NCBI RefSeq assembly: GCF_001306115.1
Contig: NZ_LGCL01000015.1
Location: 248,001 to 312,000, forward strand
Source of the DNA: Ornatilinea apprima
Lineage (GTDB): Bacteria > Chloroflexota > Anaerolineae > Anaerolineales > Anaerolineaceae
DNA: 64,000 nucleotides
Direction: 5' to 3'
Shown: one piece after another, positions 6,830-15,394 of the stretch
How the letters are laid out: every line of letters begins with the position of its first letter
Position numbering within the stretch: the stretch's first letter is position 1
Position numbers and translations under genes: made by a program
Notes under the pieces: generated by a model
Told to the model about the DNA's origin: nothing
Databases searched by the model: none
Seen by the model: the letters and a program-made list of their open reading frames with translations, nothing else

Positions 6830-9532
6830 TTACAGATTCTGTAACTGCTCTTTCAGCTTATCGGCGGTCTCTTTGAACACCGCCAGCTTCTCGCGCTCTT
6901 TTTCCACCACTGCCGCCGGGGCCTTCTGCGCGAAGGGACTACCCAGCAGCTGTTCCAGGCGCGCCACCTGGCTTTGCGCCTCTTCCAACTCTTTGCTCAG
7001 GCGCGCGCGCTCTTCTTCCACGTTCACCAGCTCGGCCAGCGGCAGGTAAATCTCCACCCCGCTCACCACAAGCGCCGCCTGTCCCTGCGGCGCTTCGGCC
7101 AGCGAATCGGTCAGCGTCAGGTGTTCCGCGTCCAGGTACGCCAGGTAGGCAATCGAGCCGCGCTGCGCTTCCAGCGCCGCCAGGCGCTCACCCGCGCAGA
7201 TCGTCGCCGGAATGCGCTTGCCCGGCGTAACTTTCTTCTCCGCCCGCAGGTTGCGAATGGCGCGAATCACATCCATCACCAGTTCAAAATCGGCGATGGT
7301 CTGCGCCTCCCAACCTTCTGCGGGCCGCGCGATTGGCCAGCTCGCCAGCATCAGCGCCTCAGGCCAGTCCGTCACTTCCGGCAGCGACGGCCCGTGCGCG
7401 TGCACGGCCCGCTTCAGGTGCCCCCACAGTTCCTCGGTTACAAACGGCGTAAAGGGGTGCAGCATGCGCAGCACCGCGTCGAACACGCGCACCAGCGTCT
7501 CGGCCGTGTAATACGCCCGGTCGCCGCCTTCATTCATCTGCAGCTTGGCGATCTCCAGATACCAGTCCGCGTACTCGCTCCAGAAGAATTCATAAATCTG
7601 CCGCCCTGCTTCGCCGTACTGGAAGGTCTGGAACAGGCGGTCCACTTCGGCTTCCAGCGCCTGCAGGCGCGCCCAAATCCACGAATCGGCCAGCGTCCAC
7701 TGCGGATGGTTTTGCGGCGTGGCAGGGGCGTTTTCCAGCGCGCCCACCACAAAGCGCCCCGCGTTCCACAGCTTGTTGGCAAAGTTACGGTTGGCTTCCA
7801 CCTTCTTGGTGCTCAAATTCATGTCGTTGCCCGGCGTGGAACCCACCAGCAGCGTAAAGCGCAGCGCGTCCGTGCCCAGCTCGTCCATCACGATCAACGG
7901 GTCAATCACGTTGCCCTTGGTCTTGCTCATCTTCTGCCCGTGTTCGTCGCGGATCAGGCCGTGCAGGTACACCACTTCAAACGGCGGCTTGCCCGTGAAC
8001 TCGATTCCGAACATGATCATACGCGCCACCCAGAAGAACAGAATATCGTAACCCGTCTCCATCATTGTCGTCGGGTAGTAATACTGCAAGTCCGCGGTCG
8101 CGTTGGGCCAGCCCAGCGTGGAGAACGGCCACAACCCCGAAGAGAACCAGGTATCCAGCACGTCGGGGTCTTGCTCGATCTTCGCGCTGCCGCAGTGGGC
8201 GCAGTTGGTCGGGTCTTCGCGCGCCACGGTTTCCTTACCGCAGTCCGCGCAGTACCACACCGGGATGCGGTGCCCCCACCATAACTGGCGGCTGATGCAC
8301 CAATCCTCAATGTTCTCCAGCCAGTTGTAATAGACCTTGGTGAAGCGCTCCGGCACAATGCGGATCTCGCCGCCGCGCACCGCGGCCAGCGCCTTCTCGG
8401 CCAGCGACTCGATCTTCACGAACCACTGCGTCGAAACCATCGGCTCTACAATTTCCCCGCCGCGCTGCGAGCGTGGCACGTTCAGCATATAAGGCTCTTC
8501 TTTAATCACCAACCCCTGCGCGCGCATATCTTCCCAGATTTTCTTGCGGCATTCAAACCGGTCCATGCCCTGGTAAGGGCCGCCGTTCTCGTTCACCCGC
8601 GCCGCTTTATCCATCATGCTGATCACCGGCAGGCCGAATTTTTGCCCAATCTGGTAGTCATTCGGGTCGTGCGCCGGGGTGATCTTCAGCGCTCCGGTGC
8701 CAAATTCACGCGTTACATACTCATCCGCGATCACCGGCACTTCGCGCTTAAGAATGGGCACCACCACCTTGCGGCCCACAAACTTCTGGTAGCGCTCGTC
8801 TTCGGGGTGCACCGCTACGGCCGTATCGCCTAAAATTGTCTCCGGCCGGGTGGTGGCCACCGGAATGAACTCTTCGGGATTGTCGGCCAGCACATATTTG
8901 AAGAAATACAGCGTGCCCGGTTCCTGAGAGTATTCCACCTCCAGGTCCGAAACCGCAGTGCGCAGCCCCGGCGACCAGTTGATCAGGCGCGGCCCGCGGT
9001 AGATCAACCCCTTCTCATACAGGCGCACAAATGCCTCGCGCACCGCCTTTGAAAGCCCATCATCCAGGGTAAATCGCTCGCGGTCCCAATCGCAAGACGC
9101 GCCCAAGCGGCGAATCTGTTTGGTGATCTTGCCGCCGTACAACTCTTTCCACGCCCAGGTACGCTCCACAAACGCCTCGCGCCCAATCTCCTCGCGTGAA
9201 AGGCCTTCTTTGGCCAGCGCCTTCTCCACCTGTAACTGCGTGGCGATGCCGGCATGGTCACTGCCCGGCACCCACAGAGTCGGAACGCCCTTCATGCGCT
9301 GGTAGCGGATCATCAGATCTTCCATCGAAACGAACATGGCGTGCCCCAGGTGCAGCTCGCCGGTTACATTGGGCGGCGGAATGGTGAGCACGTATGGCTT
9401 TTTGGTCGGGTCAAAGTCTGGCGCGCTTGGGTCATTGGCCGGTTTGAAGAAACCGCTTTTCTCCCACCACGCGTACAGGCGCTGCTCTGTGGCGGCGAAA
9501 TCGTACGTCTTGGGTAACTCCACTTTAGGCAT
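6830..9532 (-). CDS. valS: Valyl-tRNA synthetase
   Basis: A 900-residue class I synthetase that charges tRNA-Val with valine. The HIGH-type motif is PPPNVTGELHLGHAM near residue 49 and the KMSKS loop is GQKMSKTKGNVIDP near residue 535. A CxxC...CxxC zinc knuckle (CADCGKE / CAHCGSA) sits near residue 430. The last 70 residues form the coiled-coil tRNA-binding arm typical of ValRS. The reading frame is open upstream, but the ATG at 9532 is chosen because a GGAGG site lies 5-9 bases before it and the upstream part is occupied by the T-box leader. Expression is predicted to be controlled by uncharged tRNA-Val. Confidence 0.98.
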   Translation of the reverse strand: MPKVELPKTYDFAATEQRLYAWWEKSGFFKPANDPSAPDFDPTKKPYVLTIPPPNVTGELHLGHAMFVSMEDLMIRYQRMKGVPTLWVPGSDHAGIATQLQVEKALAKEGLSREEIGREAFVERTWAWKELYGGKITKQIRRLGASCDWDRERFTLDDGLSKAVREAFVRLYEKGLIYRGPRLINWSPGLRTAVSDLEVEYSQEPGTLYFFKYVLADNPEEFIPVATTRPETILGDTAVAVHPEDERYQKFVGRKVVVPILKREVPVIADEYVTREFGTGALKITPAHDPNDYQIGQKFGLPVISMMDKAARVNENGGPYQGMDRFECRKKIWEDMRAQGLVIKEEPYMLNVPRSQRGGEIVEPMVSTQWFVKIESLAEKALAAVRGGEIRIVPERFTKVYYNWLENIEDWCISRQLWWGHRIPVWYCADCGKETVAREDPTNCAHCGSAKIEQDPDVLDTWFSSGLWPFSTLGWPNATADLQYYYPTTMMETGYDILFFWVARMIMFGIEFTGKPPFEVVYLHGLIRDEHGQKMSKTKGNVIDPLIVMDELGTDALRFTLLVGSTPGNDMNLSTKKVEANRNFANKLWNAGRFVVGALENAPATPQNHPQWTLADSWIWARLQALEAEVDRLFQTFQYGEAGRQIYEFFWSEYADWYLEIAKLQMNEGGDRAYYTAETLVRVFDAVLRMLHPFTPFVTEELWGHLKRAVHAHGPSLPEVTDWPEALMLASWPIARPAEGWEAQTIADFELVMDVIRAIRNLRAEKKVTPGKRIPATICAGERLAALEAQRGSIAYLAYLDAEHLTLTDSLAEAPQGQAALVVSGVEIYLPLAELVNVEEERARLSKELEEAQSQVARLEQLLGSPFAQKAPAAVVEKEREKLAVFKETADKLKEQLQNL

Positions 9533-9564
9533 GCTTTCCTCCATGATCAAAAATCGGCAATAAA

Positions 9565-9824
9565 AACAAAAAAACCTCCGTCCCAGAGGACGAAAGGTTA
9601 ATCTTCCGCGGTACCACCTCACTTCACCGGCACTCTTGCCGGTGCGCTCTGCAGGTTTGTTCCCCTGCTGGTGCTGTAACGGGCAGTCCCGTGCCGTTCT
9701 ACTCTTCTATACCAGAATTTCTTCGGCAGCCGCGCCAAACGACTTCGGTTCCGGTTCCCTGTGGAGGCTCTCAACCTGCGGCCTTCCTTCTCTGTCAGGT
9801 TCCACTGAACCTACTCCTTTTGGC
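9565..9824 (-). promoter_or_regulatory. T-box riboswitch with Val (GUC) specifier
   Basis: The leader of valS is a T-box. Stem I closes by GCCAAA (5' arm, ending at 9824) with UUUGGC (9734-9739). The internal loop above has AGUA on the 5' side and GAA-GUC-G on the 3' side, and a second helix GGUUC/GAACC follows. The specifier triplet GUC (9741-9743) encodes valine, matching the downstream gene. The conserved T-box GUGGUACCGCG lies within 9603-9622. A terminator hairpin with CGUCC/GGACG core and a U7 tract lies at 9568-9598. All elements are visible directly; the pairing was done by eye. Confidence 0.97.
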
Positions 9825-9852
9825 AAAAAGCATATAGAATTGGGTTGTGCTG

Positions 9853-9881
9853 ATTATACAGAGCTTTCCAATGGGTGTCAA
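9853..9881 (-). promoter_or_regulatory. Consensus sigma-70 promoter for valS
   Basis: On the minus strand TTGACA (9876-9881), 17 bases, then TATAAT (9853-9858), a perfect match to both boxes and to optimal spacing. The predicted transcript start near 9846 lies about 20 bases before stem I of the T-box. Confidence 0.9.
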
Positions 9882-9929
9882 ATGGTTGGCCGCCGCCTGC
9901 ACCCGCTGATCATATAAAGGAAGAAATGC

Positions 9930-10550
9930 ATGGCAAACCCCCAATGGTTGGACTGGGCCCAGCGCGTTGACGCTATCGCGCAGAGCGGGCTGGCCTACAC
10001 CCAGAACCCTTTTGATATTGAACGCTACCAGCATCTCCAGCAGATTGCCGCCGAGATGATTGCCAACCAGGCCGCCGAAGACCCGCAGGCCGTTCTCAAC
10101 CTGCTGGCCGGCGAACCCGGCTACGCCACCCCCAAGCTGGATATTCGCGGCGTGGTCATTCAAGACGGAAAAATTTTGCTCGTCAAAGAGCTTTCAGACG
10201 GTGGCTGGACTCTCCCCGGCGGTTTTGTCGACGTGAACGAAAGTCCCTCCACCGCCGTAGAGCGTGAGGTCTGCGAAGAATCCGGCTACACCGTCAAAGC
10301 CCGCAGGCTGTTGGCCCTCTACGACCGCAACAAGCACGGCCACCCGCCCTATTTGTTCCATGTTTACAAAATCTACATCCTCTGCGATCTCACCGGCGGA
10401 GAGCCGGCCGTGAGCATTGAGACCGGTGGCGCGCAGTTTTTCGCCCCGCATGAGATTCCCCCTCTCTCCGAGACGCGCACCACGCCTGAAGTCATTCAGC
10501 GCATGTTCGAACTGGCCAGCCGCCCCGATGGGCCTGCCGATTTTGATTAA
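9930..10550 (+). CDS. Nudix hydrolase with Nudix_N_2-type N-terminal domain
   Basis: A 206-residue Nudix pyrophosphatase. The full Nudix box G-x5-E-x7-REV-x-EE-x-G is present from residue 91 (GGFVDVNES to REVCEESGY), so metal binding and catalysis should be intact. The first 65 residues resemble the helical N-terminal domain found in nucleoside-diphosphate-X hydrolases of the YjhB type. The substrate (ADP-ribose, NADH or a nucleotide sugar) cannot be read from sequence. AAGGAAGA precedes the ATG. It is divergent from valS and followed 22 bases later by a lipoprotein gene. Confidence 0.9.
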   Translation: MANPQWLDWAQRVDAIAQSGLAYTQNPFDIERYQHLQQIAAEMIANQAAEDPQAVLNLLAGEPGYATPKLDIRGVVIQDGKILLVKELSDGGWTLPGGFVDVNESPSTAVEREVCEESGYTVKARRLLALYDRNKHGHPPYLFHVYKIYILCDLTGGEPAVSIETGGAQFFAPHEIPPLSETRTTPEVIQRMFELASRPDGPADFD

Positions 10551-10572
10551 CGCCTCCCCTACCGGAAATCGC

Positions 10573-12030
10573 ATGAAAAAAACGACCTCCCCAACTCCCT
10601 TGCTCCACCGCCTGCTGGCCGCCACCCTCGCCCTGTTTTTTTTGCTCAGCGCCTGCCAACCGCTCACCCCTGCCGAGCAGACCGTGGAAGCGCAGCACCA
10701 AACCGAGCAGGCCAGCCAGCCCACCCCCACCCGCCCGGCTGCGCCGCAGCCCACGCCCACTCGCCCCTCCTACCTTGATCTCGATCTGGAATCGCTCAAA
10801 GGCCTCACCATTCGCTTCTGGCACCCCTGGACGGGCAGCCTGGCTGCCGAAGCCAATCGCCTGGTGGATGAATTCAACCGCACCAACGTCTGGGGCTTTC
10901 AGGTTCAGGCCGTCCCAACCGGCGGTTCGACGGCCCTCTTCAATCAAATGGAACAAACCTTGCGGGCAGAAAACCAGCGCCCTCATCTGGTCGCCGCCCC
11001 GGCCGATCAGGTTCATCTCTGGCAGCGCAAATTCAACGCCGTTGTCAGCCTCGACGCCTACCTGAACGACGCCGAATGGGGCATGCCCGTCGAAGAGCAG
11101 GCCGCCTACCTGCCCCTCTTCTGGCAGCAAGACCAGGTCTCCGGCCGCCAGATCGCCATTCCCGCCCTGCGCGACGCTCATCTGCTGGCTTTCAACATCA
11201 CCTGGGCCAAAGACTTGGGCTTCTCTCAGCCCCCTTCTACCCCGAAAGACTTTCAAGAGCAGGTCTGCGCCGCCGCCCAGGCACGCAAGCAGACCTCCAA
11301 CGACGGCACCGGCGGCTGGATCACCTCCAGCGATCCTTACGTCCTGCTCAGCTGGCTGAACGCCTTCGGCTGGGACGGTCTGGACGACCTGCAGCAAGAC
11401 CAGGCCCAATTCAACACCCCCCGCTCGCAAGAAGCCCTGGCATATCTGCGCGGCCTCTTCAACCGCGGTTGCGCCTGGAACAGCCGTCTGCCCGATCCAT
11501 ACGAATACTTCGCCAACCGCCAGGCTCTCGCTTACAGCCTCACCCTCAGCCAGGCTTCTCTGCAGGCCGAAACGCTGGAGCGGCTGCAGTCCAAAGACCA
11601 GTGGATGCTCCTGCCCTATCCCGCCCAGTCCGCGGGGAGCGTTCCCTCCTTCTTCACCTCCGGCGACTCATACGCCATGCTGGTGGCCAGCCCGCAAGAG
11701 CAGCTTGCCGCCTGGCTCTTCATGCGCTGGATGTCCAACCCGCGCAGCCAGGCCAGTCTGGCGCAAGCCGGCGGTCTGCTGCCCGTTACCACCACTGCCG
11801 CCGAGCAGATGACCCCCTACGCCCGCCAGCACCCCGGCTGGCAGCAGGCCTACGACCTCATCGCCGCCGCCCAGCCCGCCCCCAACGCCGCTGCCTGGCC
11901 GTACACCAGCCTGGTCCTCTCCGATGCCGCCTGGCAAACCTGGCAGGGTGAAATGGATGAAGAAAAACTCAACCAGATTCTGGCGCAAATTGATCTCACC
12001 CTGCCAGAAATTTACAATCTGGTGCCTTAA
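10573..12030 (+). CDS. Extracellular solute-binding lipoprotein (family 1, sugar-type)
   Basis: A 485-residue precursor with a lipoprotein signal peptide: basic start MKKTTSPTP, a hydrophobic core, and lipobox LSAC with the acylated Cys at residue 28. A Thr/Pro/Gln-rich linker follows (about residues 35-65), then a family 1 solute-binding fold beginning LTIRFWHPWTGS. Such proteins usually feed a carbohydrate ABC importer, but no permease or ATPase gene lies beside it, so it is an orphan binding protein here. The ATG at 10573 is chosen because it gives the proper signal peptide; the frame is open further upstream inside the Nudix gene. Confidence 0.9.
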   Translation: MKKTTSPTPLLHRLLAATLALFFLLSACQPLTPAEQTVEAQHQTEQASQPTPTRPAAPQPTPTRPSYLDLDLESLKGLTIRFWHPWTGSLAAEANRLVDEFNRTNVWGFQVQAVPTGGSTALFNQMEQTLRAENQRPHLVAAPADQVHLWQRKFNAVVSLDAYLNDAEWGMPVEEQAAYLPLFWQQDQVSGRQIAIPALRDAHLLAFNITWAKDLGFSQPPSTPKDFQEQVCAAAQARKQTSNDGTGGWITSSDPYVLLSWLNAFGWDGLDDLQQDQAQFNTPRSQEALAYLRGLFNRGCAWNSRLPDPYEYFANRQALAYSLTLSQASLQAETLERLQSKDQWMLLPYPAQSAGSVPSFFTSGDSYAMLVASPQEQLAAWLFMRWMSNPRSQASLAQAGGLLPVTTTAAEQMTPYARQHPGWQQAYDLIAAAQPAPNAAAWPYTSLVLSDAAWQTWQGEMDEEKLNQILAQIDLTLPEIYNLVP

Positions 12031-12032
12031 CC

Positions 12033-12062
12033 ACAAAAAACCGGCCGGGGGTTCCCGGCCGG
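12033..12062 (-). terminator. Terminator of the tRNA-Gly/tRNA-Cys transcript (bidirectional)
   Basis: A very strong GC stem (CCGGCCGGG with CCCGGCCGG) is followed on the minus strand by TTTTTTG. It lies 46 bases after tRNA-Cys. On the plus strand it directly follows the lipoprotein stop codon and may end that transcript too. Confidence 0.88.
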
Positions 12063-12108
12063 ATGTTTATTTCGATAAAATCAGCGAGCCACCCGGCTCG
12101 CTTGCTAG

Positions 12109-12179
12109 AGGCGACGATGGGATTCGAACCCATGGTGAGAGTTTTGCAGACTCCTGCCTTACCACTTGGCCACGTCGCC
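12109..12179 (-). tRNA. tRNA-Cys (GCA)
   Basis: A complete 71-base cloverleaf with acceptor GGCGACG/CGTCGCC, discriminator U, T-loop GGTTCGAATCC and anticodon GCA in the loop CTGCAAA. CCA is not encoded. It is co-transcribed with tRNA-Gly upstream. Confidence 0.98.
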
Positions 12180-12203
12180 GCATACCTATTATAACAAAAA
12201 AAG

Positions 12204-12276
12204 AGCGGGCAACGGGACTCGAACCCGTGACCTTCTCCTTGGCAAGGAGGTGTTCTACCAATTGAACTATGCCCGC
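12204..12276 (-). tRNA. tRNA-Gly (GCC)
   Basis: A complete 73-base cloverleaf with acceptor GCGGGCA/TGCCCGC, discriminator U, T-loop GGTTCGAGTCC and anticodon GCC in the loop TTGCCAA. CCA is not encoded. It is the first gene of a two-tRNA transcript. Confidence 0.98.
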
Positions 12277-12330
12277 AGTTTGAACTATTCTCTTTTTTTT
12301 GTTTACAGCTCTTGTGTTTCAGTGATGCGT

Positions 12331-12359
12331 ATTTTAGCAGAACTCCCACAACTCGTCAA
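12331..12359 (-). promoter_or_regulatory. Sigma-70 promoter for tRNA-Gly/tRNA-Cys
   Basis: On the minus strand TTGACG (12354-12359), 17 bases, TAAAAT (12331-12336). It lies about 55 bases before tRNA-Gly and is the obvious promoter of the pair. Confidence 0.85.
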
Positions 12360-12479
12360 GTGATTTGCCCCACCAAAAATCAAGAACATCCCCACCCGCA
12401 ACCCACCATCTTCGGGTAAGACCCAATCCACCTGATCCTTTTCCATCCAGACTCCGGAAAACAAATTCCCAAAAAACGG

Positions 12480-12508
12480 TTGACGCCCCCGCCGAGCAGT
12501 GATAAAAT
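12480..12508 (+). promoter_or_regulatory. Sigma-70 promoter for tRNA-Lys
   Basis: TTGACG (12480-12485), 17 bases, TAAAAT (12503-12508), the same boxes as the tRNA-Gly promoter. The -10 box ends 14 bases before the tRNA. Confidence 0.87.
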
Positions 12509-12522
12509 CTCTTTCACATTGA

Positions 12523-12594
12523 GGGCGCGTAGCTCAATGGCAGAGCAGTGGCCTTTTAAGCCATTGGTTAAGAGTTCGAGTCTCTTCGCGCTCA
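12523..12594 (+). tRNA. tRNA-Lys (UUU)
   Basis: A complete 72-base cloverleaf. Acceptor GGGCGCG pairs with CGCGCTC (one G-U), the anticodon stem TGGC/GCCA encloses CTTTTAA with anticodon TTT, and the T-loop is GTTCGAGTC. Discriminator A; CCA is not encoded. Confidence 0.97.
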
Positions 12595-12599
12595 CAACA

Positions 12600-12627
12600 A
12601 AAACCTGTCCACCGGGCAGGTTTTTTT
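12600..12627 (+). terminator. Rho-independent terminator of tRNA-Lys
   Basis: The stem AACCTG/CAGGTT, extended by CC/GG, is followed by seven T. It begins six bases after the tRNA. Confidence 0.92.
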
Positions 12628-12943
12628 GATTCCCGCGCGACTCTCCATTCTTGATCATTTATCCTATATATGCCCAAAATTTTGAAGCAAATTCTTTTAT
12701 TTTCACCTTAATTTAAGATTAAATCTTGTATTGAAGTGGGCAACTATCTATAATAACGATATCGTTTTTTTCACTCTTGAGTATTTTCTCACCGGTTTTG
12801 CGAACTTCTTGATTGCTGACAGCAGGAAAGGAGGTGGTCCGTCCGGTTAGTACCCCATCATAATTTTCTCTTATCCCCTTATAAACCCGTGTCTGTTGAT
12901 TTTCATATTTTTCTTTTTTCATATAACCAAGAAAGGACGATTT
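12628..12943 (+). promoter_or_regulatory. AT-rich leader of the ECF operon; promoter, no identified riboswitch
   Basis: This 316-base stretch without a convincing gene precedes the ECF transporter operon. A promoter candidate is TTGTAT (12726-12731), 17 bases, TATAAT (12749-12754). The transcript would carry a 5' leader of about 180 bases. The leader contains complementary ACCGG and CCGGT segments about 60 bases apart and a purine-rich AAAGGAGGTGG, but I could not fit it to a TPP, FMN, cobalamin, preQ1-I or THF class by eye. ECF operons are often riboswitch-controlled, so the leader deserves a covariance search. Confidence 0.6.
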
Positions 12944-13573
12944 ATGGCTACCAATAAACCTGCCGATTTAACCGCCGAACAAATCTGGACTGTCGAACCA
13001 GGTGAAAAGCGGTCAGTCGGTGTCATTCACATCGTGATTTTGGCCCTCCTCATCGGTATCGGTTTCGTCGTGGGGTCCTTTGGCTCCATCAGCTTCCCCC
13101 TCGGCTTTGGCGTCAACTTCTTCTGGACCGGTATTGCCGTCCAGCAGGTTGGCTCCATCTGGTTTGGCCTGTGGGGTGTTCTGGCCGGCGCCATCTTCCC
13201 CTTCTTCTCCAATGCCATTGCTGGCACGCCTTTCTATATCTCTCTGGCTTATATTCCCGCCAACGCCGTGCAGTCGTTCCTGCCCGCCTGGGCGTTCCGC
13301 CGCTTCAAAGCCGACCCGCGCCTGCGTTCTGGCCGCGATTACCTCATCCTCCTCGCTGCCATGATCGTCTCGTCGGCCTTTGGTGCTCTCTGGTCGCCCC
13401 TGGTAGTGCTGCGCAGCTTCGGCCTGCTCACCACCGACTCGGTTCCGCTCTTCATTTGGGGCTGGTTTGGCGGTAATGTTGTGGCCGGCCTGGTCTTCAA
13501 CTTCATTCTGCTCAAAGTCCTTTCGCCTGTTGTCATTCGCACCGCCGCTTTCGTCAAGAAGTGGCTTGCCTGA
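12944..13573 (+). CDS. ECF transporter S component, substrate unknown
   Basis: A 209-residue integral membrane protein with five or six hydrophobic helices, the size and layout of an ECF-type substrate-binding (S) component. The ATG at 12944 is chosen because GAAAGGA precedes it; the frame runs further upstream through AT-rich leader sequence. Its place directly before EcfT and two EcfA genes makes this a dedicated (group I) transporter. The substrate is not evident; I could not match it to a known vitamin- or metal-specific S component. Confidence 0.85.
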   Translation: MATNKPADLTAEQIWTVEPGEKRSVGVIHIVILALLIGIGFVVGSFGSISFPLGFGVNFFWTGIAVQQVGSIWFGLWGVLAGAIFPFFSNAIAGTPFYISLAYIPANAVQSFLPAWAFRRFKADPRLRSGRDYLILLAAMIVSSAFGALWSPLVVLRSFGLLTTDSVPLFIWGWFGGNVVAGLVFNFILLKVLSPVVIRTAAFVKKWLA

Positions 13574-13592
13574 TCAATTTATTCGAATCACA

Positions 13593-13615
13593 GAGGGGGC
13601 AGCTTTTGCCCCCTC
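13593..13615 (+). other. Intercistronic hairpin between S component and EcfT
   Basis: An 8-bp GC-rich stem GAGGGGGC/GCCCCCTC with a 7-base loop lies in the 75-base gap. No U tract follows, so it is more likely a processing or stability element than a terminator. Confidence 0.6.
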
Positions 13616-13648
13616 AACTCATTATTGGACAGCAAGGACAATTAACGT

Positions 13649-14509
13649 ATGAATAAGACCCTCCTCGGTTATGTCCCCAACGAATCCCCCATCTACGCGG
13701 TCCATCCTTTCGTCAAGCTATTCTTTCTCCTGGTTGTCAGCCTTTTTCCACTTTTCATTTCCGCCCCAGAATGGAATCTGGGCCTCATGCTCGCGATTGT
13801 TCTGATCATGTGGTACAGCCGCGTCAATATGAGCGCCCTGCGAATTTATGTGCCGGTGGCTATTTCAATGGGCATGATCATTCTGCTTTCTTACACTATT
13901 CTCGGCGGAATCCACCCGGAATTCAAAGTCATGTTCCATGTGTTTGGCTTTCCATTCTACTTTGAAAGAATTCGAGACGCGGTCACCGTGTACTTCCGCA
14001 TCCTGCCCATGATCTTCACCATGGTTCTCTTCCTCAGCACCTCCCGAGAGCGTGATGTGATCGTCGCCATGCGCGCCATTAAAGTGCCCTTTGTGGTAAC
14101 CTACGTCTTTGCCATGGCGCTGCGCTCGGCCGGTATGGTTCTGGAGGACTTTCAAATCGTCCGCCAGGCCGAACAGGCGCGCGGATTTGATACCACCGGC
14201 AAACCGCTTCTCTATAAGATCCGCAAATACATCATGTATATGATCCCCCTGTTTGCGCTCTCCCTGCGCCGTTCCGAAGAATTTACCAATGCCCTGGTCG
14301 CCCGCGGTTACGCCTTCACCGGCGAGGCCGCGCGCGTCAAACGCGCCGACTACATTCTCACCCACTACACCTTCAAGCCCGTCGATATCGCCATTACCGC
14401 CACCATCGGCCTGCTCTTTGTCGCCTTGCTGGTTGCCCGCTACGGCTTTGGCATGCTGGGCCTCGAAGACTCTCTTTTCAACATCTGGCTGCAAGGCCTG
14501 GTCGGATAG
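13649..14509 (+). CDS. ecfT: ECF transporter transmembrane component
   Basis: A 286-residue T component that couples the S component to the two ATPases. It has about five hydrophobic helices and the two ARG coupling motifs of the family, QARGFDTTG near residue 177 and ALVARGYAF near residue 215, which fit into the ATPase grooves. Length is normal. It follows the S component after 75 bases and precedes the first ATPase by 15 bases. Confidence 0.93.
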   Translation: MNKTLLGYVPNESPIYAVHPFVKLFFLLVVSLFPLFISAPEWNLGLMLAIVLIMWYSRVNMSALRIYVPVAISMGMIILLSYTILGGIHPEFKVMFHVFGFPFYFERIRDAVTVYFRILPMIFTMVLFLSTSRERDVIVAMRAIKVPFVVTYVFAMALRSAGMVLEDFQIVRQAEQARGFDTTGKPLLYKIRKYIMYMIPLFALSLRRSEEFTNALVARGYAFTGEAARVKRADYILTHYTFKPVDIAITATIGLLFVALLVARYGFGMLGLEDSLFNIWLQGLVG

Positions 14510-14524
14510 GCGCGGAGGAACCCC

Positions 14525-15394
14525 ATGACATCTCTAATTGATATAAAAAACTACACCTGGCGCTATCTTTACACCAATCAGCCAGCCGTGAAAAACATCA
14601 ACCTCACCCTCGACGAAGGCCTCTTCCTCGGCGTAATCGGGCCCAACGGCTCCGGCAAAACCACTCTGGCCTACTCGCTCAACGGGCTTATCCCCGGCCA
14701 GTATCACGGGATCAAAGAAGGTGAAGTGCTGATCGATGGCACAGAAGTCGAAGCGTACGCAAAAGGCACCCTTCAGCGCCAGGTCGGTGTAGTCTTCTCT
14801 GACCCCGAGGCCCAGTTCACCGCCATGACCGTTGAAGACGAGCTGGTCTTCGGCATGGAAAATCTCGGCATGTCCATTCCCGAGATCCGCGAACGCCTCG
14901 AATGGGTCGTCAGCCTCACCGACCTGCAGCCTCTGCTCCTCAAGCCGCCCTACGAAATCTCCGGCGGCCAAAAGCAGCGCGTTGCCCTGGCTGCCGTGCT
15001 GGCCATGACCCCGCGCGTGATGATCCTCGATGAACCCACCTCCATGCTCGACCCGATCAGCCGCAAGCGCGTCTTCGACGTTCTTGCCAAGCTTAAAAAA
15101 GAGCAGAAGAACACCATCATCGTCATCGAACACAGCCTGGAGAACCTTATTCCCCTCGCCGACCGTATGGCTTTCATGCTCAACGGTGAGCTTGTCCTTG
15201 AAGACGAAACCCGCGCCTTCTTCGCCCAAATCGCCATGCTCATGGAAAAAGGTATCTTCCCCCCCGACGCCATGCAATTCTTCCACCAGCTTGCCCTGCA
15301 GCATATGTACAGCGGAGCCTTGCCGCTCACCGTTGAAGAAGCCACCCAATCTTTGCGCGCGTCGCTCGCTCGCGCCGCTGGAGGCCAATCATGA
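14525..15394 (+). CDS. ecfA: ECF transporter ATPase 1 (canonical signature)
   Basis: A 289-residue ABC ATPase. Walker A is GPNGSGKTT near residue 39, the signature is ISGGQKQRVA near residue 145, Walker B is VMILDEPTSMLD, and the switch His is in VIEHSLENL. All catalytic residues are present. It is followed by the second ATPase with a 4-base overlap (ATGA), so the two are translationally coupled, as expected for a heterodimer. Confidence 0.94.
   Translation: MTSLIDIKNYTWRYLYTNQPAVKNINLTLDEGLFLGVIGPNGSGKTTLAYSLNGLIPGQYHGIKEGEVLIDGTEVEAYAKGTLQRQVGVVFSDPEAQFTAMTVEDELVFGMENLGMSIPEIRERLEWVVSLTDLQPLLLKPPYEISGGQKQRVALAAVLAMTPRVMILDEPTSMLDPISRKRVFDVLAKLKKEQKNTIIVIEHSLENLIPLADRMAFMLNGELVLEDETRAFFAQIAMLMEKGIFPPDAMQFFHQLALQHMYSGALPLTVEEATQSLRASLARAAGGQS

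Noticed and set aside
9533-9622. Extended N-terminus of ValRS to 9622
   Set aside because: This stretch is the T-box antiterminator/terminator; the strong GGAGG site supports the start at 9532.
12719-12922. 67-codon minus-strand open frame in the ECF leader
   Set aside because: The sequence looks somewhat protein-like, but it lies across the ECF promoter in AT-rich DNA, has no ribosome site and no known family. A decayed gene fragment cannot be excluded.
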